Positions 26,829 to 35,920 of a stretch of 64,000 nt of DNA are shown here, piece after piece. Each line of letters begins with the position of its first letter. The stretch's first letter is position 1. Source of the stretch: CAKOSP01 sp964369625 (lineage in GTDB: Bacteria > Bacillota_I > Bacilli_A > RF39 > UBA660). The stretch covers positions 1-64,000 of the forward strand of contig CAYJFC010000002.1 in NCBI GenBank assembly GCA_964369625.1, written 5' to 3'. Under the pieces are notes generated by a model, which ran no database searches, was not told the DNA's origin, and saw only the letters and a list, made by a program, of their open reading frames with translations. The translations under genes were made by a program, and so were the position numbers.

Positions 26829-27380
26829 ACCTGAATAACTACCATCTTTAGTAGAAATTATAATTCTTTCTCCTTGTTCAATAAATAAAGGAACTTTAAC
26901 AGTATAACCTGTTTCTATTTTAGCATCTTTAAATACATTAGTTGCTGTATTTCCTTTAACTGCTGGCTCAGATTCAATTATTTCAAATTCTATTTTTTCT
27001 GGTAAATTAATTCCTATAATTTCATTTTCATAATATTCAATAGTAATATTTAAACCTTCTTTTATAAAAGCCAATTTATCTTTTAAAACATCCTTAGAAA
27101 TTTCTGTTTGCTCGTATGTTTCATTATTCATGAACACATAATTATCACCACTAGCATATAAATACTGGGCATCTACTTTTTCAATATGAGCTTTGATAAC
27201 TTTAATATTTGTATTAAAAGTTTCTTCAATAGTTGAACCAGTTCTTAAATTTTTAAGTTTTATTCTAACAAATGCTGGTCCTTTACCAGGTTTAACATGT
27301 TGAAATTCTAATATAGTATATAAGTTATTATCAATAATAACACTCATACCATTTTTAATATCATTGATATTTATATTCAT
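26820..27380 (-). CDS. efp: Translation elongation factor P
   Basis: A 186-residue, three-domain protein that resolves ribosome stalling at proline runs. The KOW-like N-domain carries the PGKG loop with Lys33 as the modifiable tip residue. The OB domains follow, ending with the typical TKDGSYSGRA. Length and motifs match the family. AGGGAAAC serves as ribosome site. It lies 17 bases after rpmG and is probably co-transcribed with it. Confidence 0.95.
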   Translation of the reverse strand: MNININDIKNGMSVIIDNNLYTILEFQHVKPGKGPAFVRIKLKNLRTGSTIEETFNTNIKVIKAHIEKVDAQYLYASGDNYVFMNNETYEQTEISKDVLKDKLAFIKEGLNITIEYYENEIIGINLPEKIEFEIIESEPAVKGNTATNVFKDAKIETGYTVKVPLFIEQGERIIISTKDGSYSGRA

Positions 27381-27397
27381 ATAGTTTCCCTACCTTA

Positions 27398-27562
27398 TTA
27401 TTTTTTTTCTTTAGCTACAACATTTTTACGACATTTAGGACAATATTTTTTCTTTTCTAAACGCTCAGTTGTATTTTTTCTGTTTTTACTAGTAGGTCTA
27501 AGTTCAAAACCACAAGTAGTACATCTCATTGTAATATCATTACGATTATCATTTTTAGCCAT
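27398..27562 (-). CDS. rpmG: 50S ribosomal protein L33 (zinc-binding form)
   Basis: A 54-codon gene. The product opens with MAKNDNRNDITMRC and has the zinc ligands CTTC and CPKC, so this is the C+ (zinc) version of bL33 in the large subunit. The lysine-rich end KKYCPKCRKNVVAKEKK is typical. AGGGAG precedes the ATG. It is placed just before efp. Confidence 0.93.
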   Translation of the reverse strand: MAKNDNRNDITMRCTTCGFELRPTSKNRKNTTERLEKKKYCPKCRKNVVAKEKK

Positions 27563-27608
27563 GAAATTCAGCTCCCTTCAATAAATCTATCTAATTATAT
27601 CAAATAAA

Positions 27609-29546
27609 TCAACTATTTTCAAATAAAAAATCAGTTATTTTCTTAGAAATGTATCTAGTTATGCGATAAATGTAATCATTATCTTCTTCGTTTACTGAAA
27701 TATGAGGTGAAATTATTGCTATACTGTATGTTGGATTATTAAGCGGAGCATACCCAGCGAATGTTAGAGTCATTGTTTTAGTATCTATTAATCCATCATT
27801 ATCAAGATCTAAAAATGATTCACTAGTTCCTGTTTTTCCAACTGGATTATACTTATTACTGAAATATCCATACCCAGTCCCACTTAAAGCAACTTCATTT
27901 AAACCAGTTTTTACTCTATTAAAATCATCATCACTTATACTCAAAGTATTAAGAACAACATTTTCCTTTATATATATAATTTCATTATCACCAACCACCC
28001 TATCAAGCAAACTAATTTCTAATCTATTTTTATCATTTGCAATGGTGTTCATATATTGAAGCAGCTGAATAGTTGTATATGTATCATACTGACCAATACT
28101 TAGATTAAGTAATAAATCATCTGCGATAATAGTACCTTTATTACCGGTCATTTCTCCTGGTAAATCAATACCTGTACTACTTCCAAGACCAAATTCACTA
28201 AGTGTATTTCTATATATATCAAAATGAATATTAGTCGCCCCCAATATCATATTATTTGTATACGCTTTCCCTGTTAAGTTTATTGCTATTAAATATTGAA
28301 AGTAATTTGATGACATTCTAAGTGCTTCAATATCATTTATTTGACCTAAATTTTTCCAACTACATTTTTCTGGAACTAAATAAAGCTTGACACATGAATC
28401 ATTAATAACTTTATTTGGATTTATTAAATCATTATTATAACCAACTGCAATAGTAGCGCCCTTTACAGTTGAACCTACGGTAAAAGATGAAGAAATAATT
28501 TCATTTGTAATATCATTAAAAGTTTGAGTATTTTCCAAATATCTTTGTCCACTAATCGCAATTATTTTTCCAGTTAAGGGATCTCCTATTACTGCAAATG
28601 TATCACTGAAATATTGTGTATTATAGCTATTTTTCGCAAGAAGAATCTCTTCTTTAATTATCTTTTCTAATTCTAACTGAATATCTATATCAATTGATAA
28701 ATATATGTCACTACCTTTAGTTTCTTCTTTAATTAGTTTTAATGTTCCATTGCTATTAACTTTATATATAGCTTTTTCTCCTTTTAAATAACTTTCATAT
28801 TCTTTTTCTAAATAACTTAATCCTACTTCATCATTTAGCATATACCCATTTTTTAAATATTCATCTATATTTTCTTCATGAATGGGGCCAACTGACCCTA
28901 AAATACTTTTGATTGTTTCGTTATAAGGATAATATCTTTCATAAGTTATTTCGGCTCTAACTCCAGGTAAATTTAATTCATTAATTTTAGCAAATTCTTC
29001 TGCTGTTACATTTTCTTTAATTAACTTAGAATCATGAGTATATCCATTATTCATTAAATCAAATATATAAGCCGCTTTTTTATCAGAATCAGATAAATCC
29101 TCGATATTTATACGGCTTATTTTAAGATCATATATTTCATCACTAGTAATTTTTCTTTCTTCAAATAATCTATATTCTTCGCTTGTAATTAATTCATTTC
29201 CGTTATCATTTAATACTAAATAAAAATTTTTGAGCATCATGTCACTAGCACTATCATCAAATATTAATATTTCACTTATTTTATATGATAAACTTATTTC
29301 TTCTTCTAAAGTTATTCCATCTAATTTATGATAAAAAACTGAATTATTTTCTTTATTTCCTACTAATAATTTTCCATTTACATCATATATATTTCCTCTT
29401 TTTGCACTTGAACTATATACATATAAATTAGTTTTTTCTAATAATTCATTATAATAAAAGTCATATTTAAAAATATTAATATATATTAATCTTGATATAA
29501 TTATTAAAAATAGCAGTATTAAAAATATATAGATAACTTTCTTCAT
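27609..29546 (-). CDS. Class B penicillin-binding protein (transpeptidase)
   Basis: A 645-residue protein that crosslinks peptidoglycan outside the membrane. It has an N-terminal membrane anchor (about 2-22), a PBP dimerisation domain starting at KRGNIYDVNGKLL, and a transpeptidase domain. The catalytic triplet of motifs is complete: STVK (active serine), SSN and KTGTSE. No PASTA domains. It probably pairs with an FtsW/RodA-type polymerase. I prefer the ATG at 29546: no ribosome site precedes either candidate, but a promoter -10 ends exactly six bases before this ATG, implying a leaderless mRNA. An ATG at 29570 is the alternative. Confidence 0.9.
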   Translation of the reverse strand: MKKVIYIFLILLFLIIISRLIYINIFKYDFYYNELLEKTNLYVYSSSAKRGNIYDVNGKLLVGNKENNSVFYHKLDGITLEEEISLSYKISEILIFDDSASDMMLKNFYLVLNDNGNELITSEEYRLFEERKITSDEIYDLKISRINIEDLSDSDKKAAYIFDLMNNGYTHDSKLIKENVTAEEFAKINELNLPGVRAEITYERYYPYNETIKSILGSVGPIHEENIDEYLKNGYMLNDEVGLSYLEKEYESYLKGEKAIYKVNSNGTLKLIKEETKGSDIYLSIDIDIQLELEKIIKEEILLAKNSYNTQYFSDTFAVIGDPLTGKIIAISGQRYLENTQTFNDITNEIISSSFTVGSTVKGATIAVGYNNDLINPNKVINDSCVKLYLVPEKCSWKNLGQINDIEALRMSSNYFQYLIAINLTGKAYTNNMILGATNIHFDIYRNTLSEFGLGSSTGIDLPGEMTGNKGTIIADDLLLNLSIGQYDTYTTIQLLQYMNTIANDKNRLEISLLDRVVGDNEIIYIKENVVLNTLSISDDDFNRVKTGLNEVALSGTGYGYFSNKYNPVGKTGTSESFLDLDNDGLIDTKTMTLTFAGYAPLNNPTYSIAIISPHISVNEEDNDYIYRITRYISKKITDFLFENS

Positions 29547-29552
29547 ATTTAT

Positions 29553-29582
29553 AGTATAGTTTTTAAACATTTAATCATACAA
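29553..29582 (-). promoter_or_regulatory. Promoter giving a leaderless PBP transcript
   Basis: On the minus strand, -35 TTGTAT (29582-29577), an 18-base spacer, and -10 TATACT (29558-29553), six bases before the ATG at 29546. Transcription would begin at or within a base or two of the start codon. Confidence 0.5.
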
Positions 29583-29598
29583 TAATATAGGTGAAGAT

Positions 29599-29862
29599 AT
29601 GTATATGTTATTAGAAAAATATTTTAATAGTTTAACTATTGAAAAAACAAAATTATTAAGTGAAAAAAATGATATTTATTTAACAGATAATGAATTACAA
29701 TTTACTTATAATTTCATTAAAAAAAATTGGAATATTATAATTAGTAATCCCAATTCTTTCAACATAGATAAATATAGCGAAAAATATTCTAATGATAATT
29801 TTTCAAAGCTAAAAAAACTTTATTATAATACATTAGCTAAATATTCTCATTTTTTAAAATAA
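29599..29862 (+). CDS. Small protein facing nfo, possibly DUF2624-like
   Basis: An 87-residue, lysine- and asparagine-rich helical protein without membrane helix. It has a good ribosome site (AGGTGA, five bases before the ATG), which argues that it is a gene and not chance. Its last 16 bases overlap the end of nfo. In Bacillus, nfo (yqfS) is adjacent to yqfT, a small DUF2624 protein of similar length and helical pattern; the resemblance here (LTDNELQFTYNFIKKNWNI) is weak, so this name is only a suggestion. Confidence 0.5.
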   Translation: MYMLLEKYFNSLTIEKTKLLSEKNDIYLTDNELQFTYNFIKKNWNIIISNPNSFNIDKYSEKYSNDNFSKLKKLYYNTLAKYSHFLK

Positions 29863-30734
29863 GTTATAACATCGTCAATTAAATTATCATTAAACAATTT
29901 ATTTTTAATCATTTTGATTTCTTCTTTATATGGAGGATAACTATTTTTATCATCTGGTATAAAAGGTGTTTCTAAAATTTTAGGAACATCTTTTAATAAG
30001 TCATTGTATACAACATTTATTAAATTATCAAATCCTATTTTGCCAAACCCAAAATTTTCATGCCTATCTTTTTTCATACCTATTTCATTTTTCGAATCAT
30101 TTATATGAATACATTTAATTTTATGAATACCTATTTGTTTATCAAATTCATTTAAATATGCATCAAATTTATTTATATCTACTCCCGAATCATTTAAATG
30201 ACATGTATCAAGGCATACTCCTAAATATGAAGAATCAACAGACTCAATTACATATTGAAGTTCTTCTAAAGTTGAGCAAAGTTCTGTACCTTTTCCAGCC
30301 ATTGTTTCAATAAGTAATAATACGTTTTCATTTACTAATTGTTTTAAAGCATTAATTATATTCAAAAGTCCTTCACTTCTAGTTATGCCAACAGCATTTC
30401 CCGGATGGATAACTATTTTTTTTATTCCTAAAATTTCACATCTATTAATTTCTTGTTTTAAAAAATTAATTGAAAACTCCCATTGCTCTTTTTTTGACGT
30501 AGCTAAATTAATAATATATGGAGCATGACATATAACATCATCAGGATTAATATTATTATCTTTCATCATCTGATGAGCCTCTATTACTTTAGACTTATCT
30601 ATTTCTTTTCTAACTGTATTTTGGGGAGCTCCTGTATAAAACATAAAAGTATTTCCACCAAAATTCATTATTTCTTTTACGCACCCTAGTAAGCCACCTT
30701 TAGAAAAACTTACATGCGAACCTATTTTTAACAT
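29847..30734 (-). CDS. nfo: Endonuclease IV
   Basis: A 295-residue TIM-barrel AP endonuclease that cuts DNA 5' of abasic sites in base excision repair. It starts MLKIGSHVSFSKGG, and has NTFMFYTGAPQ, VIHPGNAVG, LLIETMAGKG, GVCLDTCH and HINDSKNEIG, so the trinuclear zinc ligands are in place. GGTGA precedes the ATG. It converges with a small plus-strand gene. Confidence 0.95.
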   Translation of the reverse strand: MLKIGSHVSFSKGGLLGCVKEIMNFGGNTFMFYTGAPQNTVRKEIDKSKVIEAHQMMKDNNINPDDVICHAPYIINLATSKKEQWEFSINFLKQEINRCEILGIKKIVIHPGNAVGITRSEGLLNIINALKQLVNENVLLLIETMAGKGTELCSTLEELQYVIESVDSSYLGVCLDTCHLNDSGVDINKFDAYLNEFDKQIGIHKIKCIHINDSKNEIGMKKDRHENFGFGKIGFDNLINVVYNDLLKDVPKILETPFIPDDKNSYPPYKEEIKMIKNKLFNDNLIDDVITYFKK

Positions 30735-30762
30735 CTATATCACCAATAACATTTTATCAAAT

Positions 30763-30800
30763 AAAAAAAGTATAAGCAAATTATTTACTTATACTTTTTA
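30763..30800 (-). terminator. Terminator after the 216-residue unknown gene
   Basis: AAAAAGTATAAG and CTTATACTTTTT form a twelve-base stem with a T-tail on the minus strand, overlapping the end of the gene. Confidence 0.75.
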
Positions 30801-31431
30801 AATATTCATTATAATCTTGCGGTAAAGTACTTAGTTTAATAAATTCATTTGGATACTTATTAAATACTGTATTACTACCATCTAAATTAGTAATTACAGA
30901 TAAATCCTTTTCTCTTAATTTTCTTTTAACATAACTACTACTTAACATATAAAGTATTTTTTCTGAATAAGGATTTTCATATGATGACTCTAGCAAGCTT
31001 TTTGCTATGACTATATTATCATTAGTTTCAAACATCTTCATTAATAAAGTTTCTAGTTCATCCATCGATAAGTTATTATCAGAAATATTTTTAGTTGAAT
31101 ATAATACCTGGCGTTTTGATGAATTTTCTAATTCAGTTTTATCCCTTATTACATTTATTAAAAGTAATCTTAGCACTCTTTCAGGAGTAAACTCCATTGC
31201 AAATTTTCTTGCATCACTTTCAGTTGCAGAAAAACCATTATAACTAGTTTCATAAATATTTATATTATCCCTTTTAATTAAACCTTTTACAATTAAAAAT
31301 ATAGCATTTGTTAAATTATTTTCAGACATATAATCATAATTTCCGCTAACGCATGCTTTTTTTATCATACAGTCAATTACAGTTTGCATTAAATCATCAT
31401 CATATTTTATCTCATTTATTAATTCATTCAT
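30781..31431 (-). CDS. Unrecognised helical protein
   Basis: A 216-residue soluble protein, mostly helical, with no motif I can name. It is tightly framed by a good AGGAG site, an upstream terminator and its own terminator, so it is transcribed alone. The composition (acidic N-terminal half, basic C-terminal third) is unremarkable for this genome. Confidence 0.6.
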   Translation of the reverse strand: MNELINEIKYDDDLMQTVIDCMIKKACVSGNYDYMSENNLTNAIFLIVKGLIKRDNINIYETSYNGFSATESDARKFAMEFTPERVLRLLLINVIRDKTELENSSKRQVLYSTKNISDNNLSMDELETLLMKMFETNDNIVIAKSLLESSYENPYSEKILYMLSSSYVKRKLREKDLSVITNLDGSNTVFNKYPNEFIKLSTLPQDYNEYLKSISK

Positions 31432-31449
31432 TTTTTCTCCTATAAAAAG

Positions 31450-31476
31450 ATAAAACTTACCTTAGTAAGTTTTATG
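31450..31476 (-). terminator. Terminator after the pseudopilin gene
   Basis: ATAAAACTTAC and GTAAGTTTTAT pair around a four-base loop, followed by CTTTTTATA on the minus strand. Confidence 0.7.
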
Positions 31477-31936
31477 GACAAGTTGTTAATGGAGTTTCAT
31501 CTCTATAAGTTACTAAATCATCGCCAATAACTTCTCCATTTTCTGTAACATCTTTAATGATTTTATAATCATTTGCATAATCTATTAAATGAATTGTATA
31601 TGAATTAGTTGCTTTATCTACTAAAACGACTCCTTCATAACCATTATTAGTTGCACCTTCAGGTTTTGGAAGAGATATTCTATCTACATAATTTTCTTCA
31701 ATTAATTCTTTTAATGTATAACAAGTTTTAGATGAACCAGTGATATCATCTGATAATGATTTATTTCTTACAGCTTCAACTACAAAGTTAGCTGTTGCAG
31801 CAAATCCAGACTCTCTAGATGAATCTATAAGTGGTAAAGCTACAAATGTTGCTATTCCCATTACTACTGATAATATAACTATTACTGCTAATAATTCAAA
31901 CAGTGTAAAACCTTTGTTATTCTTTAATATATTCAT
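31472..31936 (-). CDS. Type IV pilin-like protein (orphan pseudopilin)
   Basis: A 154-residue protein with a class III signal: the short basic leader ends KG before FTLFELLAVIVILSVV, so a prepilin peptidase should cut after Gly9. A single long hydrophobic helix (about 10-34) is followed by a globular domain with two cysteines (residues around 68 and 153) that could form a disulfide. No pilus assembly ATPase, platform protein or prepilin peptidase is in this window, so its partners must be elsewhere. A competence-type or adhesion pseudopilus is possible. Confidence 0.8.
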   Translation of the reverse strand: MNILKNNKGFTLFELLAVIVILSVVMGIATFVALPLIDSSRESGFAATANFVVEAVRNKSLSDDITGSSKTCYTLKELIEENYVDRISLPKPEGATNNGYEGVVLVDKATNSYTIHLIDYANDYKIIKDVTENGEVIGDDLVTYRDETPLTTCP

Positions 31937-32020
31937 TTTGGCACCATCCTATAATATAATAATACACTAAGCATTTTTTTTAGTCAATATATTTTTATTT
32001 TTAATTAATTATTAGACATA

Positions 32021-32044
32021 AAAAAAGGATTAATAAATCCTTTT
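32021..32044 (-). terminator. Terminator after the flavoprotein gene
   Basis: AAAAGGATT and AATCCTTTT pair around TAATA-type loop bases, followed on the minus strand by a T-run. Confidence 0.7.
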
Positions 32045-33203
32045 AAATGCTTTCATTTATATATATAGCACAGCTATAAGCTGTTGAAAAAGCTAATGTT
32101 AAATTATAACCACCTACTGGACCATGAATATCAAGAGCTTCGCCTATATAATACATATTGCTAACTATTTTTGATTCGAAAGTTTTAGTATCTACTCCCT
32201 TTAAACTAATTCCTCCGCCAGTTATATAAGCTTTTGATAAACTATTTACACCACTTACTTTTATAACATCATTATTAATGATATTAATAATTTTTAATAT
32301 ATCACCTTTATTTAAACTTTTGACATTTATTTCACTATTAACGCCCGATTTATTTAATAAGTGCAATGCAAATTTTTTAGTAAATAATTTTGTTAAAGCA
32401 TTACCAATACTTTTATCTCGGTTACTTTCAAAAAACATTTCTAAATCATAATCAGGTAAATAATTAATTTTTATTTCTTTTACTTTATCTAAATATATGT
32501 GCTCACTTGCTTTCATAATAGATACACCACTAAGACCTGTATGTGTATAAATCAAATTACCACTAAAATTTTTATTATTAAAATTTAGTTCAATGTTATC
32601 AAAGCTAGTACCAGTTAGAAAAGATGTTCCTAAAGTATTTATTGATGTTTCTGCAGGAAACACTGGAGTAATTTCTTGATTAAATGATTTAGCAAATTTT
32701 ATATGATCACCACTACTGCCTAACGAAGGAAAGCTACATCCACCAGTAGCTACCACTACTCTTTTAGTTTTATAATTACATTTATTTGTTATGATATTAA
32801 ATATATCATTATTTTTATTAATCTCTACAACTTCTTCATTATAAGATATATTACATTTTTTATTTTTAAGTAGAAAATTAAGCACCTCACCAGCATTATT
32901 AGAAACTGGGAAAATTTGGTTTTCTTTTTCTTCTTTTAGAGAAATTTTAAAATAATTCATAATATCTTTGGGTCCAAATCTAGTTAAAGTTGAATATAGA
33001 TATTTATGATTATATTTTACATTTTCTAAAAAATCTTTAATTTCTTTATTATTAGTTAAATTACATCTTCCACCACCAGTAATTAATAATTTTTTTCCTG
33101 GACTTTCTTTTTTTTCTAAAATTAAAACTTTTAAATGAGTATTAATAAAATTAGAAAACATTAAACCTGATGCTCCAGCACCAATTACAATAACATCATA
33201 CAT
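32043..33203 (-). CDS. FAD-dependent oxidoreductase, HI0933/YhiN (BaiN-like) family
   Basis: A 386-residue flavoprotein. The N-terminal dinucleotide site is VIGAGASGLM (about 5-14), the family signature is LLITGGGRCNLTNN, and the C-terminal FAD contact is GEALDIHGPVGGYNL. The reaction of this family is not settled; one gut member was proposed to act on bile acid intermediates, which should not be transferred here without test. I use the ATG at 33203 because the longer frame starts with TTG and no ribosome site. It has its own terminator. Confidence 0.88.
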   Translation of the reverse strand: MYDVIVIGAGASGLMFSNFINTHLKVLILEKKESPGKKLLITGGGRCNLTNNKEIKDFLENVKYNHKYLYSTLTRFGPKDIMNYFKISLKEEKENQIFPVSNNAGEVLNFLLKNKKCNISYNEEVVEINKNNDIFNIITNKCNYKTKRVVVATGGCSFPSLGSSGDHIKFAKSFNQEITPVFPAETSINTLGTSFLTGTSFDNIELNFNNKNFSGNLIYTHTGLSGVSIMKASEHIYLDKVKEIKINYLPDYDLEMFFESNRDKSIGNALTKLFTKKFALHLLNKSGVNSEINVKSLNKGDILKIINIINNDVIKVSGVNSLSKAYITGGGISLKGVDTKTFESKIVSNMYYIGEALDIHGPVGGYNLTLAFSTAYSCAIYINESI

Positions 33204-33262
33204 ACTATACCTATAATAACCTTTCAAATATATTTTAACATAATGAATTTAGTTATTAAATA

Positions 33263-33297
33263 AAAAAAGTATAACTTATTACAATTATACTTTTTTA
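33263..33297 (-). terminator. Terminator after the large surface protein gene
   Basis: AAAAAGTATAA and TTATACTTTTT form a stem followed by a T-run on the minus strand. Confidence 0.7.
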
Positions 33298-33319
33298 TAC
33301 TTGTGGGAAATTTATTATA

Positions 33320-34948
33320 TTAATTTATCCCTTTTATTATATTAATGGTTCCTTCTGTATATTCAATATTTATTTGCATACCATTTTTTATAAATGGTAA
33401 TCTATATTCATCTACTGTTATAGACATTTGATAATTAGCCCCTTCGCTATCTGTTATATAATAATATGTATTACCATCTATTATAGCAGATGTAATAAAA
33501 TCAACCGTTATATCTTTTGTTATAACGTTATCTTCATTTATAGTTTCACTACTTATTTTACTTATATAATCTTCGCTTGCCTTAACTATTCCAAGAGAAG
33601 AATCTGTAACAGATACTAATTGATAATCAATTACATCTACAAATGCATACATTTTTACAAGACCTGCTGCATCTTTTAAACTCATTAAATAAGTTGGTCT
33701 TCCTGCTAAATTTATTAACAATGGAAATGAAGCTATATAACCTTTTTCCTGCACTAACCCTTGAGCTGAATTCATTGCACTAAATTCTTCAGCACCTGCT
33801 ACTGAATAATAATTTGTTTGCTTTGTTCTTAAATTAACTAATATAAATCCTAAATTAGATTCATCTGCTAATACTGATGTTATTCCTGTATATAAATAAA
33901 CATCATCTTCTATTGTTAAATAATTATATCCTTCAGTTGTATTTACCACATTCTTTTGTCCGAATATAGAATTCCAAAAACCATTTACATAACTTCCCCA
34001 ATTGTTTACTTGCTCTAGTATAAGTTCTGATGGATATACATGATCAACCCATGATGGAATTTCATCTATATCATATTTTTTTGACTTTCCTGTGACTGCA
34101 TCTAAAAGTATTACTCCATCAATGGAAGATCTCATATTTACACCAACATATTTAACAGTAGGTACTACCCAGTAAGGATTTCCTTCTTCATCTATTTCAA
34201 ATGTTTTAGTCCCAAATATTTCAGTTGGATACTCGAATCTTAATTTACGATTTAAATCCTCACTAAACATAGCACTAGGCATATATTTCATTCCTTCTTC
34301 TAACTCAGTAAGTTTTGCCTCACCAGTTACTGAATCAACTGTTATATATGCTTTAACACCTTCATCTCTATTAGTAAAATATTTTATTAATCCATCGTAC
34401 TCTAAAGGTGTTACTCTAAGTATTTCCTCTTGATAATTAATTTGTGTATACAAACTACTTACCGTAAATTGACTAACTAATTCAGGTATTTCCCCCATTT
34501 TGCGGTCACCTAATTTTTGTGAAGATTCTTTATCTAAAAGTGGTATTTTATTAAAATCAACCTCGGAAATATTTTCACTAAAACTAATAGTTTCATCAAC
34601 AGATATTCTATTAGCATAGTCATTTGCGTTAAACAATGGTGAAAAGAAAATATTGACCCCAATCATACCAATAATTATTATTCCTATTGATAGCACTAAA
34701 ATTTTAGTAACTTTGTTTTCTATTTTAATATTATTGATATCGCTTAAATTTTTATATCCATTTATTTCATATTTTTTTATTGTATCAACAATTCCAGTAA
34801 TTGATGTAAGCACTAAATAAACTATTATACCCATAATTATGAATGTCCAAAATGCTATTGAACTAGGGTTTAGTGGTGGTAATACCACATAGTAATATGC
34901 CCCCATAATTAATAATGTAATTATAATTTTAATGATTTGTTTTTTCAT
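33320..34948 (-). CDS. Membrane protein with large extracytoplasmic domain, unknown function
   Basis: A 542-residue protein. Three hydrophobic helices lie in the first 125 residues (about 5-22, 29-50 and 90-112), followed by about 420 residues predicted outside the cell. The external part has repeated beta-rich segments, including the repeated theme of a value tied to a model residue pair (VDSVTGEAKL near 205, LDAVTGKSKKY near 288, VNLRTKQTNYY near 375), which suggests internally related beta units. I recognise the general type from other AT-rich Bacilli but cannot name it. The start at 34948 follows AGGAGTG; a more distal ATG lies upstream of that site. Confidence 0.6.
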   Translation of the reverse strand: MKKQIIKIIITLLIMGAYYYVVLPPLNPSSIAFWTFIIMGIIVYLVLTSITGIVDTIKKYEINGYKNLSDINNIKIENKVTKILVLSIGIIIIGMIGVNIFFSPLFNANDYANRISVDETISFSENISEVDFNKIPLLDKESSQKLGDRKMGEIPELVSQFTVSSLYTQINYQEEILRVTPLEYDGLIKYFTNRDEGVKAYITVDSVTGEAKLTELEEGMKYMPSAMFSEDLNRKLRFEYPTEIFGTKTFEIDEEGNPYWVVPTVKYVGVNMRSSIDGVILLDAVTGKSKKYDIDEIPSWVDHVYPSELILEQVNNWGSYVNGFWNSIFGQKNVVNTTEGYNYLTIEDDVYLYTGITSVLADESNLGFILVNLRTKQTNYYSVAGAEEFSAMNSAQGLVQEKGYIASFPLLINLAGRPTYLMSLKDAAGLVKMYAFVDVIDYQLVSVTDSSLGIVKASEDYISKISSETINEDNVITKDITVDFITSAIIDGNTYYYITDSEGANYQMSITVDEYRLPFIKNGMQINIEYTEGTINIIKGIN

Positions 34949-34976
34949 TTTTATCACTCCTAACATAAGTATATCA

Positions 34977-35882
34977 CTAATTATGCTTTAATCCAATTTT
35001 TTTATAAACTTTAACTAGTTTTGCAACAGAACTATTATAGCAACGATTATATTCTTCTTCGTTTATTTTTTTTAATGTGTATTTTCTTATATGATTTTCA
35101 AATAAATTTACTAAATTTATTAAAGATTCAAAATTGTCACTGCCTATTATTTTATAAAACTCAGAAAAATTACCAGTCATTTTTGAATCTATTATTATGT
35201 CTTTATAATTATTATATATAGGTCTTACTATTTCTCTAATATAACTATGAGTACTAAAATTACTATAATTATTCCAGTTATTGTTTGGCTCTAATATATA
35301 ATAATTTGATTTAATCATTTTATCTATTATATCTTCAAGCTGAATATCTACAATAGCGTCATCAAATAACGCATATTTTAATTTATTAGGTAAATATTCA
35401 TTGTATTCGTTTTCATTTTGTGAATTTATAAATCCTACTGAATAACTATATGAACTAGTTTGAACACTTGATATAACATGACAAAATTCATGTAACAGTA
35501 GATAATCAATATAACCATACATATTAGGTTTTATGGAAAAAAACAATACTGTTAAATAGTCAAAACCACAACCAAGTATTGCATTAGTTATCTGAAATTT
35601 TCTTTTAGCGCTACTAAGTTCTATAATATTTTTATTAAATATACTCGGATCTAATAAATGAATTTCTTTGATTTTGTTTGACATAACAAATTCATTTAAA
35701 TTACCAGTATACCTAATAATATCTTCTGCTTTTTGTTCGTATTCTCTAATGCCTTCTTCATTATTATAGAAAACATATTCCAAGTCATTAATTCTTTTGT
35801 TTATTAAATTTTGATAATCAGGATATATTTTACTCAAGATATTAATTGTCCTTATTTTTATATTTTCAATATTATAATCCAT
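34977..35882 (-). CDS. Putative zinc metallopeptidase-like protein (HEFCH motif)
   Basis: A 301-residue protein without signal peptide. Its one telling feature is LLLHEFCHVISS near residues 127-138, a HExxH-type zinc motif in a hydrophobic helix. A third metal ligand is not obvious. The rest is asparagine- and tyrosine-rich with predicted helices. It could be a cytoplasmic metallopeptidase or a degenerate relative. AGGTGA precedes the ATG. It lies between the large membrane protein and another membrane protein with short gaps, so the three may share a transcript. Confidence 0.55.
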   Translation of the reverse strand: MDYNIENIKIRTINILSKIYPDYQNLINKRINDLEYVFYNNEEGIREYEQKAEDIIRYTGNLNEFVMSNKIKEIHLLDPSIFNKNIIELSSAKRKFQITNAILGCGFDYLTVLFFSIKPNMYGYIDYLLLHEFCHVISSVQTSSYSYSVGFINSQNENEYNEYLPNKLKYALFDDAIVDIQLEDIIDKMIKSNYYILEPNNNWNNYSNFSTHSYIREIVRPIYNNYKDIIIDSKMTGNFSEFYKIIGSDNFESLINLVNLFENHIRKYTLKKINEEEYNRCYNSSVAKLVKVYKKIGLKHN

Positions 35883-35920
35883 GATTTCACCTACTTAAAT
35901 ATATCGCCCAACTTAAAAAT

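Noticed and set aside
32043..33203. Bile-acid converting BaiN
   Set aside because: The HI0933/YhiN family is broad and no other bai genes are in the window, so only the family is named.
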